Source: Candidatus Aenigmatarchaeota archaeon (GTDB taxonomy: Archaea > Aenigmatarchaeota > Aenigmatarchaeia > GW2011-AR5 > JACRMX01). From it: a stretch of 45,221 nucleotides of DNA. The stretch is from positions 1-45,221 of the forward strand of contig JAGVVW010000049.1 in assembly GCA_018304635.1 (NCBI GenBank), read 5' to 3'. Made by a program: the position numbers and the translations under genes. Under the pieces are notes generated by a model, which was not told the DNA's origin, searched no databases, and saw only the letters and a program-made list of their open reading frames with translations. Position 1 is the first letter of the stretch. Each line of letters starts with the position of its first letter. Positions 39,811 through 45,221 of this stretch are shown here, piece after piece.

Positions 39811-39902
39811 AAATTAATTACTAGACATAATTATAACTTACCAACTTGGCATTGCGAAGCAATGCCTTTCGTTACGGGATGGACTACGCTAATAGTGTGT
39901 AA
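39811..39902 (-). repeat. 92-bp dispersed repeat, copy B
   Basis: This is the inverted partner of 17147-17238, with the same central hairpin (39848-39866) and the same length. Its end overlaps the 3' end of the pilin-like gene: the last six codons and the TAG of that gene lie in the repeat. The rest of the gene-free stretch 39650-39883 shows nothing else. Confidence 0.75.
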
Positions 39903-40210
39903 TAATATTTGTAGCAAGTAGAAGTTGAGCTTATTTCCTGGCTACCCAAAACTCTATCACATGCTTCTGTTAATCTTCCTAAAGTGTTTCCACCTGCTGG
40001 ATAATAGCCAGGTATTTCAAAATCTGCTATAGTATCACTACATCCCCTGCTCTGCCAAATTCCACATGCTTTATTCAGCGCTGCTGAATCGCTGACAGTT
40101 CCTGATGCTGGGCCAAATCCTCCTGCAAAGAATGCAGCAGCAGCCAGCAGAACCAGAACAGCGATTGCAATTATTACAACCAGATTTATAGGCAAAGATA
40201 ATCCTTTCAT
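39884..40210 (-). CDS. Type IV pilin-like secreted protein
   Basis: The start chosen is the ATG at 40210, directly after AAAGGTGA; an upstream ATG at 40228 would place that site inside the gene. The 108-residue product begins MKGLSLPINLVVIIAIAVLV, a short KG head followed by a long hydrophobic helix (residues ~6-30), as in archaeal class III signal peptides processed by EppA/FlaK-type peptidases. The exported part has four Cys (KACGIWQSRGC, EACDRV, STCYKYY) that could form two disulphides. The C-terminal residues (YYTLLA) and the stop are encoded by the 92-bp repeat. Confidence 0.7.
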   Translation of the reverse strand: MKGLSLPINLVVIIAIAVLVLLAAAAFFAGGFGPASGTVSDSAALNKACGIWQSRGCSDTIADFEIPGYYPAGGNTLGRLTEACDRVLGSQEISSTSTCYKYYYTLLA

Positions 40211-40288
40211 TTTTTCACCTTTAAACATTTATTGTAATCGGGGGTTTTTAAAGGTTTTCCCAAACTAAATAAACATTTAATTTGTGAA

Positions 40289-41503
40289 ATGACAATAATA
40301 ATTATGTCAGCTATAGTTAGTCTTTTGTTTGATTTTTCAGTTATGATAGCATTTGCAATAATAGCATATCTTATTTCTCACAAGATTAAGCAGCCTGCAA
40401 ATATTTTGATAATAATTGCAGGCATTATCATTGGACCAAGCATACTTGGTCTAGTGCATTACACTGATGCTGTCAGTATAATAGCAAGGACAGGAGGTAT
40501 TTTTCTTCTTTTTCTAATAGGACTCGGTGTTTCATTTACTGAAATATTCAACAGAAGGTCCATAATCGTTGGCATTTCAGGGGCTTTTCTGTCATTTGTC
40601 GGCGGCATAATAGTAAGTTACTTCTTCGGATTTGATTTTCTTTCTTCTATGTTTATAGGTACTGTGATCACTTCAAGTTGCATTGCAATGACAGCTGATG
40701 TTTTGAGGAGAATAGGAAGAGTAGATACAGTAACATCAAAACTTATTTTAAGTGCAGCTATAATAGACAATATTATAGGACTTATTATTCTTTCCAGTAT
40801 TACGGTGTTTTATACAGGAACGTCTGTTATAAATATTAGTGTTACTTTAGCTGCAATTATTGCATTTATAGTACTTGTTATTTTTACAGGAACAAGGCTT
40901 ATACCACGATTTATTGACAGGTTTGACAGGTATTTTGGAATAGTTATTCCCCACATTACTTTCATGCTGGGAATATGTATTGTTTTCATCTTTGCGTTTA
41001 TTGCAGAATCTATAGGCCTTCTGGCATCAGTAGGAGCCTTTTTAGCTGGTGTGGCAATGTCAAAAAGTCTTTCAAACCGATTTCTTCAACATGGCGGTGA
41101 ATATATAGAAGTTATTTATGGTGCAATATTCTTCGCTGCTATAGGAATAGCAACTGACATTTCAGTTCTTTGGCTTATGGCGCCTTTCATTGTAGCACTT
41201 AGCTTTGTTGCAATCTTAACAAAATTTGTTGGATGCAGCTATGCTGCTAGAAAATTTAAAATAAAAAGAAAATATAGCATAATAGCGGGCATTGGCATGG
41301 CACCGCGCGGAGAAGTTGCCTTTGTAATAGCATTAAACGGGCTTGCCGTGGGTATAGTTTCAAAGCAGGTTTACAGTGCGATTGTTTTTGTTTCATTTAT
41401 AACAACAGTTTTCGCGTTGGTAACATTGAAAAAATTATACGAGGGAAATTATAAAATAAATTCACAACCTAAACCTAAAGAAAAAAGTATTGTTGTGAAA
41501 TGA
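40289..41503 (+). CDS. Cation/proton antiporter, CPA2 family
   Basis: This 404-residue protein has about 12-13 membrane helices. Characteristic segments are 'IKQPANILIIIAGIIIGPSI' (helix 2 end), 'LFLIGLGVSFTEIF' and 'SAAIIDNIIGLIILSSI', where the family usually has an Asp-Asp pair; here it is Asp-Asn. 'GIGMAPRGEVAFVIALNGLA' is the conserved helix near the C-terminus. It exchanges Na+ or K+ for H+. There is no NAD-binding regulatory domain. It is divergent from the pilin-like gene at 40210. Confidence 0.85.
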   Translation: MTIIIMSAIVSLLFDFSVMIAFAIIAYLISHKIKQPANILIIIAGIIIGPSILGLVHYTDAVSIIARTGGIFLLFLIGLGVSFTEIFNRRSIIVGISGAFLSFVGGIIVSYFFGFDFLSSMFIGTVITSSCIAMTADVLRRIGRVDTVTSKLILSAAIIDNIIGLIILSSITVFYTGTSVINISVTLAAIIAFIVLVIFTGTRLIPRFIDRFDRYFGIVIPHITFMLGICIVFIFAFIAESIGLLASVGAFLAGVAMSKSLSNRFLQHGGEYIEVIYGAIFFAAIGIATDISVLWLMAPFIVALSFVAILTKFVGCSYAARKFKIKRKYSIIAGIGMAPRGEVAFVIALNGLAVGIVSKQVYSAIVFVSFITTVFALVTLKKLYEGNYKINSQPKPKEKSIVVK

Positions 41504-41534
41504 AATTTTTTATATGACCAAAACAATATATATC

Positions 41535-42641
41535 ATGAAAAAGTATCATAGTATCTCTGTTGTTGTTTGCACACGAAACCGGTTTGGACATCTGAAAAAA
41601 TGCGTAATGTCATTGCTGAACCAGACACTTCTGTCCAAAGAAATAATAATTGTGGATGATGCATCAAAAAAAGCTTTCAGCATTTATGATATTTTTGATA
41701 AAAATTCCGGATTACCAAAGCTTGACGGGAATATAGACATAATTTTGATACAGAACAAAGGTGTTTCTGGTGTTGTTGCTTCCAGAAATACAGGAGTTAA
41801 TGCTTCGAGCAGTGATATCATAGCATTTATTGATGATGACGGTTTTGCACATAAAGACTGGCTCAGACAACTTGTCAAAAATTATAAGAATGATAATATT
41901 TTGGGTGTGGGAGGACCTGTAATAGAAATTGGCAGGAAAATGAAAACTCCAACCTTTCCTGTTAAAAACATAGCCTATATCAGAAATGGAAAAATCATTT
42001 CAAAGCAGAGAATCAAAAAAATGAAAGAAAAGAAGTATCTACCAAGAAAATTTGTCTTATTTCTTCAGGGAGGAAACATGTCATTCAGAAAACACGCTTT
42101 AGTCCATGTTAAAGGCGGCGACATAAACTTTACTGGAAATTGTTACAGGGAAGAAACAGACCTTTCTATGAGAGTATCCAGACATGGTAAGTTGCTTTTT
42201 GAACCTTCTGCGATTGCTTATCATGACACAGCAAAAAAAGGCGGCTTCAGGGATGTGATTAAGTTTGATATAAACAAATTTTTGTATTATATGTTCAGAA
42301 ATACAACATATCTTTTCTTTAAACATTTCAGTTTCAGAAAAGCTTTTGTCTTTACAACAAAATCAGTTAAATCGCAGCTAAAGCTTTTGAAATACAATAA
42401 AACAGGATTGACAAGAGATTATTTTACAATAAAAAGTAAAAACAAAGCAATCGGGTCAATTGTTATTGGAGTAGTCAGTGGTTTTTATAACTGGTTCAAA
42501 CTTAGAAAATCAGAACCATGTTTTTTTCACAGTGATCCAGTTTCACTGGCATGTTTCAGGCTTACTATTGCTGGCGGGATTATAAAACTTGCAGAGCTGG
42601 AAGAAAAAACCCACCTTGTCAAAAAAATTTTTGGTGTTTAA
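41535..42641 (+). CDS. Family 2 glycosyltransferase (larger form)
   Basis: The start chosen is ATG 41535 (368 residues, MKKYHSISVVVCTRNRFGHL), placed about 25 bp after a TATA-like stretch; an ATG at 41514 is possible. GT-A motifs are 'VVVCTRNRFGHLKKCVMSLL', 'EIIIVDDASKKAF' and 'DIIAFIDDDGFAHKDWL' (DDD), with 'CYREETDLSMRVSRHGKLLF' downstream (E-T-D-L acceptor motif). The C-terminal ~130 residues contain amphipathic helices that may bind membrane. It is probably involved in surface glycan or protein N-glycan synthesis. Confidence 0.85.
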   Translation: MKKYHSISVVVCTRNRFGHLKKCVMSLLNQTLLSKEIIIVDDASKKAFSIYDIFDKNSGLPKLDGNIDIILIQNKGVSGVVASRNTGVNASSSDIIAFIDDDGFAHKDWLRQLVKNYKNDNILGVGGPVIEIGRKMKTPTFPVKNIAYIRNGKIISKQRIKKMKEKKYLPRKFVLFLQGGNMSFRKHALVHVKGGDINFTGNCYREETDLSMRVSRHGKLLFEPSAIAYHDTAKKGGFRDVIKFDINKFLYYMFRNTTYLFFKHFSFRKAFVFTTKSVKSQLKLLKYNKTGLTRDYFTIKSKNKAIGSIVIGVVSGFYNWFKLRKSEPCFFHSDPVSLACFRLTIAGGIIKLAELEEKTHLVKKIFGV

Positions 42642-42798
42642 AATGAAAGTTGAAGATTGCTTTTGAAGGATAAAGGAAAACTAGTTATAATAACAAAAAG
42701 CAGGCCATCCTATCAGTAAGATAACACAAAATGCAGATGAAAATTTGAATAAGATAATGATCGCTGTTTCTGAGTCTTATCTTGTATGCGCAGAGAAA

Positions 42799-44100
42799 TC
42801 ATCTTGATTTATGCCTTGCATGTTTTTTATGGCTTGTTTTCCTATGCTTTACGTGCGATTCTTCAGTTATTGATTCGGGTTCTGCAGGAATTTCGAGTTG
42901 TTTTTCTTCGGGTTTTGGATTTTCATAACCATCTCTGTACAAGAACCTGATTGCAATGGATGTGTATATCACAGTTGCGAAGATTACGACAAAAATTATG
43001 CTGGAATACATTTCAGCTCCTGGTATTCCATATGATATTGGTAGTTGAGCCAGTACAGCAGCAGCTAGTCCTCTTGGAGCTATGGATGTCATCAACCTTT
43101 TTTCATTTTTTGTAAAGTTCATTCCTATTGTAGATATTTGAACAGCGAAAAAGCGGATAATGAGCAGTGCAGCTGCTATTACTATTCCATATATCAAGTA
43201 TTGTGGATTTACTACCACTATCAGTCCGAGATAAACAAAGAAAAATGAACGAATGAAGAATGACATCTCTGACTGAAATGTCCTAAGCAAAGGGTCAACA
43301 TCATATTCTTTTTTCATTGCCAGCATCTTGGAAAACGTCTTTCCGTTTCCAAGCACGAGACCGAAAAGAAGTGCAGCTATTGCGCCAGAGCCGCCTAAAA
43401 CCTCAACTCCTGCATACAGAAGAAATACAATAGCTAATGTAAGCATGTGGTCAAATGGCCTGCCCCGAACCTTGTCAAGCAACCGAAGCCATATAATTCC
43501 GGATATCAGCCCCACCATAGCACCAATTGAAAATGCACTTGCTATGTTCTGCGCAGCAGAAAAACTTCCTGTTGATATTATCATGCCTATGAGAGCCAGT
43601 GTAACAACTATACATATAGGATCTGTTATAATTGATTCAAGAAGCATTAGTGTTTTGACATTTTCTTTTATTTTTATTACCGAGACTATTGATATCACAG
43701 TTGTAGAGCATGTTCCGCCGATAATTGCACCTAATAGCATTGCATTCAGCAGGTCAAAACCAAAAAAAACATGAGCTACTAGAGTGACTGCAATCATTGA
43801 AAACAAGAAGCCTAAAATTGCAAGCAAAAGACTGCGTGAAAATTCATTAAGCATCTGATAGAAATCCATGTTCAGGCCTGCGTCAAAAAGTATTATGAGA
43901 AGTGCAATAGCAGCAAGCAGCGGTGAGGCTGTTAGAAACAATGCCCTGTCTATAAGGCCAAAAGATGCGACAAATATTCCAAAAATCATCAGCCAGATTA
44001 TATCCGGGATTTTTGTTTTCTTAAAAATCGTGAAGCCAACATATCCAAGTAGAATCGTGATACCAAAAAGCAAAAGTATACTTAATACATTTATCTCCAT
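42799..44100 (-). CDS. Na+/H+ antiporter, CPA1 family
   Basis: This 433-residue protein has about 12 membrane helices. It starts 'INVLSILLLFGITILLGYVG' and has 'LLIILFDAGLNMDF' (FxxGL motif), 'GTCSTTVISIVSVIK', 'LLESIITDPICIVVTLALI' (family has an Asn-Asp pair; here Thr-Asp) and 'SIAPRGLAAAVLAQLPI'. It exchanges Na+ and H+. The C-terminal ~40 residues are hydrophilic, first acidic/Pro-rich then strongly basic (KHRKTSHKKHARHKSR), likely a cytoplasmic regulatory or anionic-lipid-binding tail. Confidence 0.85.
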   Translation of the reverse strand: MEINVLSILLLFGITILLGYVGFTIFKKTKIPDIIWLMIFGIFVASFGLIDRALFLTASPLLAAIALLIILFDAGLNMDFYQMLNEFSRSLLLAILGFLFSMIAVTLVAHVFFGFDLLNAMLLGAIIGGTCSTTVISIVSVIKIKENVKTLMLLESIITDPICIVVTLALIGMIISTGSFSAAQNIASAFSIGAMVGLISGIIWLRLLDKVRGRPFDHMLTLAIVFLLYAGVEVLGGSGAIAALLFGLVLGNGKTFSKMLAMKKEYDVDPLLRTFQSEMSFFIRSFFFVYLGLIVVVNPQYLIYGIVIAAALLIIRFFAVQISTIGMNFTKNEKRLMTSIAPRGLAAAVLAQLPISYGIPGAEMYSSIIFVVIFATVIYTSIAIRFLYRDGYENPKPEEKQLEIPAEPESITEESHVKHRKTSHKKHARHKSR

Positions 44101-44275
44101 GATATTTTATTTTTCCGAATGTATAAAAACCTTTAACAACAGATTAATTATTTTTGAAGATTTTCTCCTAAATATAAAATCATGATAGTATTGAGGAGAA
44201 TCATTGATGGTTTTCGACAGGCTGTAATAAAATAGAAAGTTTGACACTCAATTATACAACATGTTGAGTTATAAT

Positions 44276-44557
44276 TCAGATTAGTGTACTATATGTTGAC
44301 AGAGATTCGCATGAGACATTTATTTCATCTCTTTCACCCATGAGCTTTTCTGTTGATATTCCTATGCTGACATCGACATTCTGCACAAATCTGTTCCGCA
44401 CAATTTCAGCTATATCAACTGCCTTGTTTATTGATTTTCCTCTTGCTTTTATATGAACTTCATTTTGTCCGTCGCTGAACTGCGTCACAACTGCAAATAC
44501 ATATGCTGTGGTAGGTTTTTTTCCTACAAATACCACGTTTTCATCTTTTACTGACAT
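44276..44557 (-). CDS. alba: Alba chromatin and RNA-binding protein
   Basis: This 93-residue protein has the Alba pattern 'VFVGKKPTTAYVFAVVTQF', 'VHIKARGKSINKAVDIAEIV' and 'RNRFVQNVDVSIGISTEKL'. Alba dimers coat and bridge DNA and bind RNA in most archaea. The Lys in VGKKP is the residue acetylated in some species. A GGAGGTGCT ribosome-binding site precedes the start. Confidence 0.92.
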   Translation of the reverse strand: MSVKDENVVFVGKKPTTAYVFAVVTQFSDGQNEVHIKARGKSINKAVDIAEIVRNRFVQNVDVSIGISTEKLMGERDEINVSCESLSTYSTLI

Positions 44558-44658
44558 CTAAGCACCTCCTGATTCTGGAAATTTCCAGATTGCTGAACCA
44601 TTGACACTGCATAATTCTTTATTAATAAATTAATGCCAAAACTTAAAAATCTGCACAA

Positions 44659-44859
44659 CTACGCTTTCTTTATTTTTATTACATTAACAGGGCATATTTC
44701 TTCTGCCTGCTTGTTTTTATCAAATTCCTTGTCGCTGATTTTTATTTTCTTAGGTTTTGCCTTCCCGTCTTTGTTCATTTCCCAGTTTTCAGGACATATA
44801 GATACACAAGCACCGCAACCTATGCAATTTTCCATATCTTGTTCTATTTTATAGGCCAT
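44659..44859 (-). CDS. Single-cluster ferredoxin
   Basis: This 66-residue protein has 'NCIGCGACVSICPENW' (CXXCXXCXXXCP) near the N-terminus and a single Cys-Pro, 'AEEICPVNVIKI', at the C-terminus. The pattern gives one [4Fe-4S] cluster, with the fourth ligand from the C-terminal CP. It carries electrons for cytoplasmic redox enzymes. The middle is Lys-rich. Confidence 0.9.
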   Translation of the reverse strand: MAYKIEQDMENCIGCGACVSICPENWEMNKDGKAKPKKIKISDKEFDKNKQAEEICPVNVIKIKKA

Positions 44860-44900
44860 TTTAGATTCTTACTTTTCAATATTAATAAGCTTTTCGGTAT

Positions 44901-45073
44901 GAGCCTTTTTGAAGAATTGAAATCTATATCTACCAAAAATCCCCGGGAAAAATATTAGAGCCTTTTTTCAGTAACCCTTTCTGGAGAACTGATTTTATGT
45001 CTACCAAAAAGCGTTAACGGAAAGAATATTTTATATCTATGAAAACCCCGGGGAAAAATATTAGAGCCTTTTT
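44901..45073. repeat. Degenerate direct repeats at the window end
   Basis: The motif CCCCGGGAAAAATATTA followed by GAGCCTTTTT occurs at 44941-44967 and, nearly identical, at 45046-45073 (105 bp apart); GAGCCTTTTT occurs a third time at 44901. TCTACCAAAAA occurs at 44929 and 45000. The rest of the stretch to 45221 shows no gene. Confidence 0.55.
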
Positions 45074-45221
45074 GCAGATGGGGTATTTTATTTTGTGCTT
45101 AAATAGTGATTAACTTTATATTCTTTCCATGATAAATTCCCATATAGTACACTTGTGGGGATTTCATTTGACATTTACACATTTCTGCGGGTTTATACCC
45201 TCTGGGTGTACTGAGTGGGTA

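Noticed and set aside
43328-43774. Plus-strand frame of 148 codons
   Set aside because: It lies inside the CPA1 antiporter gene on the other strand and has no domain or ribosome-binding site.

Overview
The window is archaeal, AT-rich and carries no rRNA. The archaeal signs are an Alba chromatin protein, RadB, an archaeal-type glutamyl-tRNA synthetase, a form III type RuBisCO large subunit, small archaeal zinc-ribbon proteins, type IV pilin-like genes, and several genes whose start codon sits 24-30 bp behind a TATA box (leaderless transcripts). The mix resembles a euryarchaeal, Altiarchaeota-like or DPANN-like genome; the lineage cannot be fixed from the sequence alone.

Layout. (1) 1-5494: a tightly overlapping plus-strand operon of secreted or membrane-anchored, asparagine-sequon-rich, pilin-like proteins, starting with the end of a large surface protein. 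(2) 5794-11971: a mixed-strand cluster of nucleotide-handling enzymes (guanylate-kinase-like, nucleotidyltransferase, two Nudix enzymes, a deoxyribosyltransferase-like protein, an isopentenyltransferase/MiaA-like protein, a cytidylate-kinase-like protein), interrupted by a zinc-ribbon protein and a Ca/Na exchanger. (3) 12051-13372: RadB with a stand-alone Cas4-like nuclease. (4) 13494-19089: ferritin-like diiron protein, membrane-anchored DsbA-like protein, an ECF-type bacterial sigma factor (very unexpected in an archaeon), zinc ribbon, membrane-anchored wHTH regulator, secreted helical protein, lipoprotein. (5) 19207-33044: a defence island. It opens near a truncated tRNA-like sequence and holds a complete type I-B CRISPR-Cas system (cas6, cas8b, cas7, cas5, cas3, cas4, cas1, cas2 and an array of 11 full repeats plus one truncated repeat). 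It is interleaved with three toxin-antitoxin-like modules, all built on nucleotidyltransferase folds: HTH-NTase with a HEPN remnant, MntA/HepT, and AbiEi/AbiEii. (6) 33220-44859: glycosyltransferases, RibL-like protein, DUF5678 plus retropepsin pair, RuBisCO, GltX, a pilin-like protein, two cation/proton antiporters, Alba and ferredoxin.

The most striking points are these. The CRISPR adaptation genes cas4-cas1-cas2 are joined by overlapping reading frames to an AbiE toxin-antitoxin pair with its own promoter region, so spacer acquisition looks hitched to an addiction module. In the MntA/HepT pair, the toxin gene is cut by a stop codon exactly between the catalytic His and the Tyr that MntA modifies, and MntA has itself lost the second catalytic Asp. 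There is an ECF sigma factor in an archaeal context. A 92-bp dispersed repeat occurs twice, and one copy supplies the stop codon of a pilin gene.

All functional calls come from motifs and remembered family features; no search was run. Dispersed repeats, operators and RNA elements were found by eye.
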